DNA from: Fischerella sp. PCC 9605
GTDB lineage: Bacteria; Cyanobacteriota; Cyanobacteriia; Cyanobacteriales; Nostocaceae
Assembly (NCBI RefSeq): GCF_000517105.1
Contig: NZ_KI912149.1
Location: forward strand, 944,986-1,008,985
DNA: 64,000 nucleotides
Reading direction: 5' to 3'
Positions 9,344 through 17,670 of the stretch are shown here, piece by piece. The notes beneath the pieces were generated by a model, which worked only from the letters and a program-made list of their open reading frames with translations, was not told the origin of the DNA and made no database searches. Each line of letters begins with the position of its first letter. The stretch's first letter is position 1. The position numbers and the translations under genes were made by a program.

Positions 9344-11869
9344 TTAGGTTGCTAGAGGTAGAGTTAACCAAAAAGTGACCCCGCACTTACGGTTACTGTT
9401 GACACCAATTTCACCGCCGTGTGCTTGAATAATTTGCTGACAAAGATACATTTTTAAGCCGATGCATGTAGAAAAACGGGCTTGAGGATCGCGCACTTGT
9501 AGCTCAAACAGGCGATCGCACTCCAGCTTGCTCATGGGAGTACCATTGTGTTGAATGGTACAACGAATCATATCTGCTTCCACTTTGGCAGAGAGTTTCA
9601 GGTTTAACCCTGGTGGGTTGTTTTGCAAAACATGAGTAAATAAATTTACAAAGACTTTATGTAACTTTGCTGCATCGGCGAATACTAACGGTAAATCTTC
9701 AGGAACCAATATCTTCAGTTGAGCTTGATTTTGCACTAGCATTGGTTCCACTTCTTTAAAAATTGTCTCTAAAAGAGTATTAAATTTGACTACTTCTCGA
9801 TGAAGGATAATTCCCTCTACTTCGCTCGAATGAATTTCTAGTAATGAGTCAATCATCAGTAACTGACGATCGTTTCCTTGAATCATACGCTCGATAATTG
9901 AGCGAGGAACGGAAAGAAAAGAGGGGGAGATGGGGAAGGGGGGACCCCCACTTTGTGGGGATAAGGGGCAATGGGGAGATGGGGAAGACAAGGGAGAGTT
10001 ATCCTTATGTCCTAGTCCCTCACTTTTAAGCATATTCTGTAGCACCATTAAGTTACCAATCACTGCAGTTCGCAAATCGTGGGAAATGGTGTGTAAAACT
10101 ACATCTTTTACTCGGTTAATTTCTTGCAGTTCTTGCATTTTCTGCTGTAACTGCGCGGTACGTTCTTCTACTTGGCGTTCTAAATTCGTGTTTAATTGTT
10201 CTAATTCTTGGTAGAGTTGCGCTTGCTGGATGGCAATAGCTAGCTGTTCTGACATTTGTTGGAGTAAATCAATTTCCATTTGTTGCCAATGACGCGGTTC
10301 GCTGCAAGAATTGACAATTAATGCTCCAAACAATTCTTTGCCCAGCATAATTGGTACAGCTAAGCTAGCTCTGGTCTGAAATTGTTGATAGAGCGCTGCT
10401 AGTTTGGGAAATACTGTCATCTGGGTGATATCTTCAACTAAACGCACTCTGTTAGTTACAAGCTGTGTTTTCAATTCTTGCAAAAGAGTGCGATCGCAGA
10501 TCTTCGACTCCAATACTGATGGGTATTTTGGGTCTACAGATTCGGCAATAATTCTGCATAAGGTATGGGTATCATTCACAGCAACAAATACCCTATCTAC
10601 TTGCAAAAATTGCCGAACTTCGTTTACAGTAGTTTGCAAAATTTGGTTGAGGTTGAGTGACTGCCGAATTCGCACTAGCGTTTCTGCCAACAAGCGATCG
10701 CGCTGGGAAGACAGGTGCAGTAATTTCTCTGCTTGCTTGCGTTCGGTGATGTCGTGACTAACTGCTAACAGGCACGGAGTACCATCTAAATCTATAACTT
10801 CTGCTGAAAGTTGTACTAAAATCACCTCGCCAGATTTCTTACGAAATTCAAGCTCATAGTTGCGAATAGCTCCTTCAAGTTCTAACTTCTGCAATAATTT
10901 GGCGCGATCGCTCTCGTTTACCCAAATATTCAACTCAAACGCAGTCCGGCCAATAGCTTCTGAGCGTTCGTAACCCGTGAGTTGTACAAAACTGTCGTTT
11001 ACTTCTATGTAGCGTCCTTCTTTGAGTGTGCTGATCGTGATGGGATCGGGACTACAACGAAAAGCTTTAGAAAACTTTTGAGCGAGATGTTGCACCGCAG
11101 CTTCTGATTGTTTACGTTCGGTAATGTCTCGGACAATTGCTAATACTTCGTCTTCACCGCTTTTTACCAACCGCGCCTCATAATCTCGCATTCCTGAAGG
11201 CGTTGGCAATTGGTATTCGCAAGTTTGTAAAGTGTTAGCATCCAGAGTTTTAGCGATCGCCTCTTGGTTAATACAAGCTACATCTGGGGGCAGTATATCT
11301 CGCAAACTTTTACCCACAATATCTTCTAATGCACCTTCACCTTTAAAATCTAAGTATTCACCATCACGGCTAATGCGAAACATCATATCGGGAATAGCAT
11401 GTAAAATTGCTTTATATCGCGCCTCACTCTGACGCAATTTTTCCTCCGCCAGCTTCCGGTCTGTAATATCCATCAGCAACCCATCCCAAACCATGTCACC
11501 GTTAGCTTGTTTGTCTGGACGAGAAGCAGCCTGCACCCATTTGAGTTTACCACTAGGGGTGATGATGCGACCTTCCCAATGCCAAGGTTCGAGTGTGGCA
11601 CACGAATTAGCAACAGATTCTGCAAAGGCTTTCGTATCTTCTGGATGAATAAGTTTATAGAGTACCTGAAAATCTTTTTGCACAACTTCTGGTTCTAATT
11701 CATACAGTTCTCTACAGCCAGAACTGGCATAAAGCACGCTCTGAGAACCATCTTGCCGCTGTAAAAATTGAAAAATCATCCCAGGAATGTTGGCAGCAAT
11801 TTTTTCGAGCAGTGACAATTCTTGTTGTTGAAAATCAGATGTATGCAGTGCTTTCACAATTTCATTCAC
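9344..11869 (-). CDS. PAS/GAF sensor histidine kinase with in-frame repeat insertion and degenerate ATPase domain
   Basis: 841 residues, no membrane segment. Order: PAS with PAC (about 20-135), PAS (150-255), PAS (270-380), GAF (395-555), coiled coil (555-590), HisKA with SHDLRT (His near 597), HATPase-like domain (700-841). Between the HisKA helices, residues about 616-652 (bases 9913-10020) are Ser/Pro/Gly-rich and encoded by GGGGAGATGGGG-type intergenic repeat DNA, without breaking the frame. The HATPase domain keeps GLKMYLCQQIIQAHGG, but its G1 region reads QHNGTPMS instead of DxGxG and its N box reads NLFTH, so ATP binding is doubtful. No receiver gene is adjacent. Confidence 0.85.
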   Translation of the reverse strand: MNEIVKALHTSDFQQQELSLLEKIAANIPGMIFQFLQRQDGSQSVLYASSGCRELYELEPEVVQKDFQVLYKLIHPEDTKAFAESVANSCATLEPWHWEGRIITPSGKLKWVQAASRPDKQANGDMVWDGLLMDITDRKLAEEKLRQSEARYKAILHAIPDMMFRISRDGEYLDFKGEGALEDIVGKSLRDILPPDVACINQEAIAKTLDANTLQTCEYQLPTPSGMRDYEARLVKSGEDEVLAIVRDITERKQSEAAVQHLAQKFSKAFRCSPDPITISTLKEGRYIEVNDSFVQLTGYERSEAIGRTAFELNIWVNESDRAKLLQKLELEGAIRNYELEFRKKSGEVILVQLSAEVIDLDGTPCLLAVSHDITERKQAEKLLHLSSQRDRLLAETLVRIRQSLNLNQILQTTVNEVRQFLQVDRVFVAVNDTHTLCRIIAESVDPKYPSVLESKICDRTLLQELKTQLVTNRVRLVEDITQMTVFPKLAALYQQFQTRASLAVPIMLGKELFGALIVNSCSEPRHWQQMEIDLLQQMSEQLAIAIQQAQLYQELEQLNTNLERQVEERTAQLQQKMQELQEINRVKDVVLHTISHDLRTAVIGNLMVLQNMLKSEGLGHKDNSPLSSPSPHCPLSPQSGGPPFPISPSFLSVPRSIIERMIQGNDRQLLMIDSLLEIHSSEVEGIILHREVVKFNTLLETIFKEVEPMLVQNQAQLKILVPEDLPLVFADAAKLHKVFVNLFTHVLQNNPPGLNLKLSAKVEADMIRCTIQHNGTPMSKLECDRLFELQVRDPQARFSTCIGLKMYLCQQIIQAHGGEIGVNSNRKCGVTFWLTLPLAT
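9913..10020. repeat. G-rich repeat inserted inside the sensor kinase gene
   Basis: GGGGAGATGGGGAAGGGGGG, GACCCCCACTTTGTGGGG and a second GGGGAGATGGGG copy resemble intergenic repeats, such as the C-rich run at 44805-44872 read on the other strand. The length preserves the reading frame. Confidence 0.7.
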
Positions 11870-12216
11870 TCTTTAATTCTTATATATAAAAAAAAGTAAC
11901 TGATAGGTAGCAACAAATAATAAATAGACTTTTTACAAAATTTTAAGTAGAGGTAAGGGTTAAAATTTAAATATCTTCCACTTTTAGGGTAGATTCTGCC
12001 GGGTGCAGCCGTATTCACCCAGTTGGGTGAATCAATTGTATGAAGATAATTTCACAATAAATAGATGTGCGCGATCATCAACTCCATCGTTACGAAATTT
12101 CCGGCGTTGCTACAATTCAATTGCATTTATTGATGCAGCATCAAGAGCTAACTTCAGATAGACGTACAAGGGCACAGCAATATCTACCATTTGACAAGTG
12201 TTTTCTCTGTATTCCT
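11870..12216. promoter_or_regulatory. Divergent promoter region with 20-bp palindrome
   Basis: The region lies between the sensor kinase (minus) and the DoxX-like gene (plus). ATTCACCCA (12013-12021) and TGGGTGAAT (12024-12032) form a perfect 9-bp inverted repeat with a 2-base centre. It is a candidate operator, or the loop of a short hairpin. No -10/-35 pair was assigned. Confidence 0.4.
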
Positions 12217-12690
12217 ATGTCTTTTGTGCCTAAGTTAGATTATCACCGCAAAGAAATTCTCCGTGGTGTTCTTGCCGTGTCTATCATCATTGTCGGCATT
12301 ACCCATTTTCTTAGACCGGATCAATACGCCCGCATTGTACCGCCACCATTTCCACCGTTGGCATCTGTTTATATTAGTGGGTTATTTGAGATTCTGGGTG
12401 GCATTGGTTTAATGATTCCATTTGTCAGTGTGGCAGCAGCATGGGGGCTAATTGCCTTATTTATTGCTGTGTTTCCTGCCAACATTTACATGACTTTGCA
12501 CAACATCAAGATTGAGGGAATTCCGCACAATCAATTGCTTTATTGGGTAAGACTGCCCTTCCAAGCGGTATTCATTGCCTGGGCATACTGGTATACTCGC
12601 AAACCAGAGACACAACTAGGAGCATCGGAAGTCGTTAAAAATGTAGAAAATTCATTCCCCAAAAGCGATACTCCTTACAGCCAATCCTGA
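12217..12690 (+). CDS. DoxX-like four-helix membrane protein
   Basis: 157 residues from ATG 12217; the open frame extends 50 codons further upstream, but that part has no membrane character and no Shine-Dalgarno support. There are four hydrophobic segments (about 14-30, 45-65, 70-88, 105-125). FLRPDQYARIVPP and GLFEILGGIGLMIP are typical of DoxX/DoxD-like inner-membrane proteins, some of which take part in thiol or oxidative-stress complexes (family knowledge). The specific role here is unknown. Confidence 0.7.
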   Translation: MSFVPKLDYHRKEILRGVLAVSIIIVGITHFLRPDQYARIVPPPFPPLASVYISGLFEILGGIGLMIPFVSVAAAWGLIALFIAVFPANIYMTLHNIKIEGIPHNQLLYWVRLPFQAVFIAWAYWYTRKPETQLGASEVVKNVENSFPKSDTPYSQS

Positions 12691-12844
12691 GAAAATTATG
12701 GCGACAACCGGAGGGCGATCGCCTCCTAATTGCGATCACAGACAAATAATATAGTTTGTTTCTGGAAACGCAAGCAGTCCAGCTGTAGATATTAGTTAGA
12801 GACCAATGCAACTTAATTGAGGAGTAAAAGATAAAAAACACTGC

Positions 12845-12871
12845 AAAAGGGACTGGGGATTGGGGATTGGG
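12845..12871. repeat. GGGGATT direct repeat, duplicate of 7406-7431
   Basis: 26 bases beginning AAAGGGACTGGGGATT are identical to the copy at 7406-7431. GGGGATC variants occur at about 40283-40312. Confidence 0.7.
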
Positions 12872-13009
12872 TTTTCACGAGTAAAGAGTACCCAGTAAGG
12901 CGAGCGGTGTTCCGAGCGCCGCTAACATAAAGGTATAGCGGGGGACTCACGTGCATCGCCCAGTTGAATTTTATTTGTTGCTTACTGGTCTAGAAACTGA
13001 AGAATCACG

Positions 13010-13121
13010 GGCGTTGCTGAATTTAAGGTATGAATTTTGTAGAAGCAATTCATGAATTGCTTTTACAGTGAGAAATTGTAAATCTGATGTTAACAATTTC
13101 ATACTTTCAATCAGCAACGCC
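13010..13121. mobile_element. 112-bp MITE-like element with target-site duplication
   Basis: The ends are GGCGTTGCTGA and TCAGCAACGCC, continuing as imperfect terminal inverted repeats to about 25 bases (TATGAA/TTCATA inside). The flanks carry GAATCACG(G) at 13002-13010 and again at 13122-13130, an 8-9 bp direct duplication produced by insertion. The centre holds the perfect palindrome AAGCAATTCATGAATTGCTT. There is no coding capacity, so a transposase must act in trans. The ends recall IS5/IS903-type termini (GGCTTTGTTGAAT), which also give 9-bp duplications; that relationship is inference. Confidence 0.85.
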
Positions 13122-13157
13122 GAATCACGGCTATCTAATTTGTATAAACATTAGTCT

Positions 13158-13352
13158 ATGCATATATTCTTTAGGAATCTTTTTGCTTGCGTGCTGGTTG
13201 CTACCTTAGTCGGCTGTGCTGCTCAACAGAACGAGCAAGTGCAACAAACACGCACTGAGCAGTACAATTCAGGCGGGCAGCGCCAGTGTTCGCGTGTTGA
13301 GGTGCGCCAGGAGAATGGCAAAACCGAAGTCAAGCGCTCAACTGAGTGTTAA
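13158..13352 (+). CDS. Small lipoprotein of unknown function
   Basis: 64 residues: an N-terminal hydrophobic segment ending in lipobox LVGC (Cys20), then a short polar domain rich in Q, R and E with a C-terminal pair of cysteines (QRQC and STEC) that could form a disulfide in the periplasm. The MITE at 13010-13121 lies 36 bases upstream of the start and may have displaced or supplied promoter sequence. No family recognised. Confidence 0.6.
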   Translation: MHIFFRNLFACVLVATLVGCAAQQNEQVQQTRTEQYNSGGQRQCSRVEVRQENGKTEVKRSTEC

Positions 13353-13372
13353 TAGTAAGCCCGAATTTTTAC

Positions 13373-13522
13373 CCACTGGCAAACTTGGTTCGTTGGAAAG
13401 ATAAGCCCGTTGCTCTATCTATCGTCCAAGGTTGGTTGGTTGGCCTAACTCACTTCACGGTTGGCTACATCCTAACCTATGCAGCATTCCTCATTGCCGC
13501 AAATGCTGGAAAATTTGGCTAA
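13373..13522 (+). pseudogene. psaB: psaB 3'-end relic (photosystem I P700 apoprotein A2)
   Basis: 49 codons plus TAA read [19 protein letters not shown], then [20 protein letters not shown] and [10 protein letters not shown]. This is the C-terminal transmembrane helix and conserved GKFG end of PsaB. No start codon or upstream PsaB sequence is present: homology stops abruptly at PLANL, only 20 bases after the small lipoprotein stop. GW replaces the usual AR before LVGL. It is followed by a good terminator (13570-13598), as expected for the original gene end. It is either a remnant of an extra psaB copy or a recombination scar. Confidence 0.8.
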
Positions 13523-13569
13523 ATTCGGCTGAGATGTTTAATATCCTCTGACGATTGCATTGCCATCAT

Positions 13570-13611
13570 CCTCTTATATCCTGACAAGATATAAGGGGAT
13601 TTCTGTGTTTT
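13570..13611 (+). terminator. Terminator after psaB relic
   Basis: An 11-bp stem (13570-13580 with 13588-13598, CCTCTTATATC/GATATAAGGGG, one G-U) with a 7-nt loop, followed by ATTTCTGTGTTTT. Confidence 0.65.
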
Positions 13612-14032
13612 ATATAATTGTTTGCATCTTGCACACCTATGCAACAGCCCAGAGGCAGAGCCTTCAATAAGTTTGAAGAGAAAGATTTTTGAATAATAGC
13701 TAATTTTCTTAATTACTGTTAACTATTGACAAGAAAGTATTAAAATTTTTAACTTATTTTGACTAATACGCCTTTAGCTAAAAATAGATTTTGGATATTT
13801 AAATTTACTAAATTATTTAATATATATTTCTCTCTTGAGTGAGAAGTTTAGCAGATTAATATTAATTAATTTATTTGTTGTAAAGCTAACTGGAATTTAT
13901 GATTTTGGAAATTGAAATTCCAAAACCAAACCGATGTATTTCATTTGGTAAAGAATATACCAAAAACGAAAATATTTTCGGTTATTCACCCTAGTTTTGC
14001 CTAACTTATTAACTTGTTTTGGAGAATGAACC
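13612..14032. other. AT-rich region upstream of psaJ
   Basis: Very AT-rich leader with no ORF, ending in TTTTGGAGAATGAACC, which supplies the psaJ ribosome-binding site (GGAG). It presumably contains the psaJ promoter. Confidence 0.5.
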
Positions 14033-14182
14033 ATGCAAAAGTCAAGTAACCAACGAAGCTATTTCCTTCGGTATCTTTCTCTCGCACCAGTCCTTGCTGT
14101 TTTAGCGGTATCAATTGCCTTTTCTACCTGGGCTTTGTTTAACTTTGTTTTTCCTGACCTTCTCTTCCACCCGATGCCATAG
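14033..14182 (+). CDS. psaJ: Variant photosystem I subunit IX (PsaJ)
   Basis: 49 residues from ATG 14033 with GGAG nine bases upstream. One transmembrane helix. The N-terminus FLRYLSLAPVLAVL and the end FPDLLFHPMP match cyanobacterial PsaJ, a single-helix peripheral subunit that binds antenna pigment next to PsaF (established knowledge). The usual EFNRFFPD segment reads LFNFVFPD here, so the conserved Glu and Arg are lost while the C-terminal His is kept. It is not next to psaF but lies 510 bases after the psaB relic. This suggests an alternative photosystem I gene set rather than the main psaFJ operon. An excellent terminator follows. Confidence 0.82.
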   Translation: MQKSSNQRSYFLRYLSLAPVLAVLAVSIAFSTWALFNFVFPDLLFHPMP

Positions 14183-14220
14183 AGGGTTGTATTAGTTCAT
14201 CACTTAATGAACTCTGTAAT

Positions 14221-14260
14221 ATCCCCGACTTATGGTGAGAAGTCGGGGATCTATCTTTTT
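14221..14260 (+). terminator. Terminator of psaJ
   Basis: Perfect 10-bp stem ATCCCCGACT/AGTCGGGGAT (14221-14230 with 14241-14250), 10-nt loop, then CTATCTTTTT. It also separates psaJ from the convergent regulator gene. Confidence 0.85.
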
Positions 14261-14280
14261 AATTTATTGATATAGAGTAA

Positions 14281-15462
14281 TTAATCTATTTCTCTCAAAA
14301 TTATATGTTTTTTAGCATCCAAACAAATTTTTCCTTGTTGTTTTAACTTGCACAACAATCGTGTAATGGTTACGCGGGTAGTGCAGCAGGCGCTAGCAAA
14401 ATCTTCGTGAGTGAGGCGAATTGAAAGGCGAGTTCCCTGGGCAACTGTTTCGCCAATTTCCTGTTTCAGGAGCCGCAAAAAATAATATAAACGGTCTTGT
14501 ACTCGTCGGAAACCAGTGATGGCTAAAAAAGATTCTGTTTGCCGCAGCCGTTGATTTATCTTTGGTAAAAGGGCATGGCTCAATAGCGGGGAAGTTGTTA
14601 TTTCTGATAGATGAATTGATACTAATTCGACTTCTGATAATGCTGTGGCTTGATAAGCGTGTAAGGAAGTCATGTAAGAGCCAAAAACCATTCCTTGAGC
14701 TGCCAACCCTACTAGTACCTCTTCACTGGTTTCACAAAGCGTAGACAGTTTTACTAAACCCTGGCGAACATACCAAATCGTTTGTGGATTGAGAGGGATA
14801 ATTTCTCCTTTAGAATATTTATGCACTTGGCGACTGTCGCCGAAGTAGCTGTCTTTTTGAATCTGTACTAATTCTGCTCGTCTGCTTTCAGTAATGCCTC
14901 GCAACAACCAGCGCAATGATTGAGGCTTACCTTGATTGTCGTAGGTAACTGCCACCGTTAATGCTGCATCAAAGAACTCGCCACCGCGCCTTTGCAAGCC
15001 GATCGCTAACTCTTGGCTTCTACCGTGTTGACTTAATTGGCTGAGGAAATTGCGAAAGCACTGACGTTCTTCTAAGGCAATGAAATTAATTATTGGTTTG
15101 CCCAGCAGAAAGTGCTTTTCAATGTTGAGTAACTTAGCAGCCTTACGGTTAGCTAGTTGGATTTTGCCTTGTGCATCAGTCACTAAATAGGCGTCTGGTG
15201 CTTCCTCAAATAATTCCTCGTAGCGTTGATACTCCGCTTCTAAAATTTCTTGTGTTTGTTCTAGTTGCTCATTCTGCTGGTACAGTTCCTCTATTGCATG
15301 GTGTACTGTTTGCGAGGCATGACCAAGTTCCATGAGAAACTGTGGTACTGCATTTGACTTCACAGGCATGGCGATCGCATTTTCATATAAATTAGCGATA
15401 CGCTTGTCCATTGCCTGCGTTTTCTGAGCAAATTTGTCTATTTTTGTCTTATCAATATCCAC
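14281..15462 (-). CDS. PAS-Crp/Fnr fusion transcription regulator, copy 1
   Basis: 393 residues from a GTG at 15462. Order: helical N-terminus and coiled coil (about 10-95), PAS domain (95-205, ELFEEAPDAYLVTD), Crp/Fnr beta-roll (about 215-310) and a winged HTH (LTHEDFASACCTTRVTITRL) resembling the NtcA recognition helix. The beta-roll lacks the GE...RSA phosphate-binding cassette of cAMP-binding CRP, so classical cyclic nucleotide sensing is unlikely. The signal may enter through PAS. It is convergent with psaJ. A close paralog is at 45776-46981. No DNA target is predictable. Confidence 0.82.
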   Translation of the reverse strand: MDIDKTKIDKFAQKTQAMDKRIANLYENAIAMPVKSNAVPQFLMELGHASQTVHHAIEELYQQNEQLEQTQEILEAEYQRYEELFEEAPDAYLVTDAQGKIQLANRKAAKLLNIEKHFLLGKPIINFIALEERQCFRNFLSQLSQHGRSQELAIGLQRRGGEFFDAALTVAVTYDNQGKPQSLRWLLRGITESRRAELVQIQKDSYFGDSRQVHKYSKGEIIPLNPQTIWYVRQGLVKLSTLCETSEEVLVGLAAQGMVFGSYMTSLHAYQATALSEVELVSIHLSEITTSPLLSHALLPKINQRLRQTESFLAITGFRRVQDRLYYFLRLLKQEIGETVAQGTRLSIRLTHEDFASACCTTRVTITRLLCKLKQQGKICLDAKKHIILREID

Positions 15463-16330
15463 GTTTAAATTTCTACTACTTGCTTGCAGAGATTGAACAA
15501 AAAACCTGGCTGCTTAGTCGTAAGAAAGACACAACGAGTTTCAGAGACAAATCTACTTTACCAATGTCTTTAATAGTTGTAAGGCTCCCTAAGTTGCCAA
15601 GTCACATAATTAACTTGTTAACAATGAAACTCATGGCTATCTAGATGCACAAAAAAGTATCTAGACAGCCTTCTAGATGGAAGGTTAGCATCTTGTAAGC
15701 AGACATTACTTCTATCTTCAGTGGGAGGATTTTTAGTACTCAGTGAAATCCGAATGTAATGGACGCTGACCAAACTTTTGCTCTTTACAATACTTGCGTT
15801 GCCACAACTCCTAAGCTATTGTGCATTTAATTTACACAAATTGGGCGGGCTGTCCAACCCATAAGAGTTTCATCTAAATATGGTGTGCAAATTATAGAAT
15901 TTTCAGCTTAATACTGCCGCTCCAAGGTGAAAAGTTTACTTCATTTTACGTTGGATGAGTTTGTAAAGTAAGTATAAAAACTTAGTTGTGTGCGATCGCT
16001 AAAATCTCCCTCAACACGATCAAAATAAATATATCTATACCAAAGGGAGGCGAACAGGTCGAAACACTGTCACACTCAATATTTGTGGCGGCGTATTTGG
16101 CGTTATTTTCCCCGGCAAGTTTAGGTTTATTGGTAGCGATCGCCCTCAAAGTGAATATTGAAGCTAACAAAGCAATACCCTTCCCATGTGAGAAGAAGTG
16201 TTGCTTGAGAATTTTGTATTCATGAACACAACTCTATTTAACATTAGCCTATTACTTAATGAAGAGGAACTCTGATAAGCAACAGTGTTACCTGTGGAAA
16301 AAACCAAGTTAATAGAGGAGGAGCAGTAGT
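15463..16330. other. 868-base intergenic region
   Basis: Contains the promoter side of the PAS-Crp gene and the leader of the DUF4383 gene, whose ribosome-binding site GAGGAGGAG is at about 16315. Short ORFs at 15982-16225 on both strands are not credible. No RNA element recognised. Confidence 0.5.
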
Positions 16331-16768
16331 ATGAGAATACGCTACTTTGCTCTAGTTGTGGGAATCTTCTTTTTGCTTGTTGGAATACTAGGATTTGTAC
16401 CAGGTTTGCTTTCACTACCTAAAAGTGCGCCTGCAATCCAAGTAAATACTGGATATGGCTACTTATTCGGTATTTTTCCGATCAATTACCTGCATAATGT
16501 TGTACATCTAGTAGTTGGCGTTTTAGGTATCGCTGCCTTTTGGAGCTTTAAATTTGCGCGTTTGTATGCACAAGGTTTAGCAATTTTCTATGGATTGCTA
16601 GCAGTGATGGGTTTAATTCCAGCAACTAATACAACATTTGGCTTAATCCCAATCTTTGGTAATAATGTTTGGCTTCATGCATTAACAGCACTGATTGCAG
16701 CTTACTTTGGGTACTTTGTACAAGTATCTCCAGAAGAAGCTGCGAAAATCGATGCCAAGACAGTATAA
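16331..16768 (+). CDS. DUF4383 four-helix membrane protein
   Basis: 145 residues from ATG 16331 behind a strong GAGGAGGAG. Four hydrophobic helices (about 4-27, 52-73, 80-97, 113-132), with LHNVVHLVVGVLGIAA and YGLLAVMGLIP typical of DUF4383 inner-membrane proteins found widely in cyanobacteria and actinobacteria. Function unknown. It is convergent with the downstream SGNH hydrolase. Confidence 0.8.
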   Translation: MRIRYFALVVGIFFLLVGILGFVPGLLSLPKSAPAIQVNTGYGYLFGIFPINYLHNVVHLVVGVLGIAAFWSFKFARLYAQGLAIFYGLLAVMGLIPATNTTFGLIPIFGNNVWLHALTALIAAYFGYFVQVSPEEAAKIDAKTV

Positions 16769-16812
16769 AAGGATTAAGCAGATGATTGGGGAAGCTCCAC
16801 AGGAGGAGAAAG

Positions 16813-17670
16813 TCAATATGCTGTCTTCAGCTCTTTTAGAGCTGCTTCCCCTAATATCCGATGAGCAGCAGTTGTCGGATGGATACCATCCCAGAACAAA
16901 AACTTGTCTGGATTGTCACAGATAGCAAGATTGTTTAGACAAGCACCGGTAACATTTGTGAAACCAAATTTTGCTGGATCTGTCATCGCTTCTCGGTATA
17001 GTAAATGAACATCAAGCTCAATAATCTGGGTACGATCATCTAACTTCTCTTTAAGAACATCGAGAAACTTAGTCAAGCCGAGATTATGTGCACTTGTCAC
17101 AGAACTGAGAATACTGGAATAGGGGCTATTGCGTGTGGCTGGTATGTTCCCTAAATCCGGTAAATTAGCAACCAGGATTTTTTTGGCGCCAGCTTTTGAA
17201 AGAGATTGGATTGACTTAGATAAATTTCCGGTTGATAGTGAAGGATTGCTGGCGCCATGAAGATAATCATTCGCACCAGCCCATAAGATATAAAGCCCAT
17301 TCGGATTAACTTCTCGATGAACCTTTGTAAAATTATCAATTTGCATTAACAAATCTGGTACGCCATTCATACTGTTGCTTCCTGTCGTTGCACCACCATA
17401 GGCAAAATTAGTATTTTGCTGGGGGGTTAATGCTAGCCCGGAAGCAAGATATTCGACCCAGATCGGCCCATTAGAAAAACGCCCCTGAAAGTAGGGAGGG
17501 CTAGAGGGTTGTATTCCTCCCGTGGCATTAAATACATTACCAACATCTGAGAGGCTGTCGCCAAAGACATAAATCTCATTGATTGTATGAGAATTTTGTA
17601 GTGAAGCTGTGAGTGCAACCATAATAAAAGATAAGAAAGCAAGTCCTACTGTAAAAATCTGCTTTTTCAC
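16813..17670 (-). CDS. Secreted SGNH/GDSL-family lipase/esterase, copy 2
   Basis: 285 residues with an N-terminal hydrophobic signal (about 7-25). FGDSLSDVGN carries catalytic Ser39; GANDYLHG is block III; DGIHPTTAAH is block V. SNGPIWVEY, VANLPDLGNIPATR and FGFTNVTGACL align with copy 1 at 6143-7123, which is about 40 residues longer. Predicted to be an exported esterase or lipase. It has its own promoter region upstream. Confidence 0.87.
   Translation of the reverse strand: MKKQIFTVGLAFLSFIMVALTASLQNSHTINEIYVFGDSLSDVGNVFNATGGIQPSSPPYFQGRFSNGPIWVEYLASGLALTPQQNTNFAYGGATTGSNSMNGVPDLLMQIDNFTKVHREVNPNGLYILWAGANDYLHGASNPSLSTGNLSKSIQSLSKAGAKKILVANLPDLGNIPATRNSPYSSILSSVTSAHNLGLTKFLDVLKEKLDDRTQIIELDVHLLYREAMTDPAKFGFTNVTGACLNNLAICDNPDKFLFWDGIHPTTAAHRILGEAALKELKTAY

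Noticed and set aside
12067..12216. 50-codon N-terminal extension of the DoxX-like protein
   Set aside because: Polar, without family resemblance; the internal ATG at 12217 begins directly before the first conserved helix.
15982..16225. Overlapping 62- and 79-codon ORFs on opposite strands
   Set aside because: No ribosome-binding site, no family likeness, and each is as plausible as the other.
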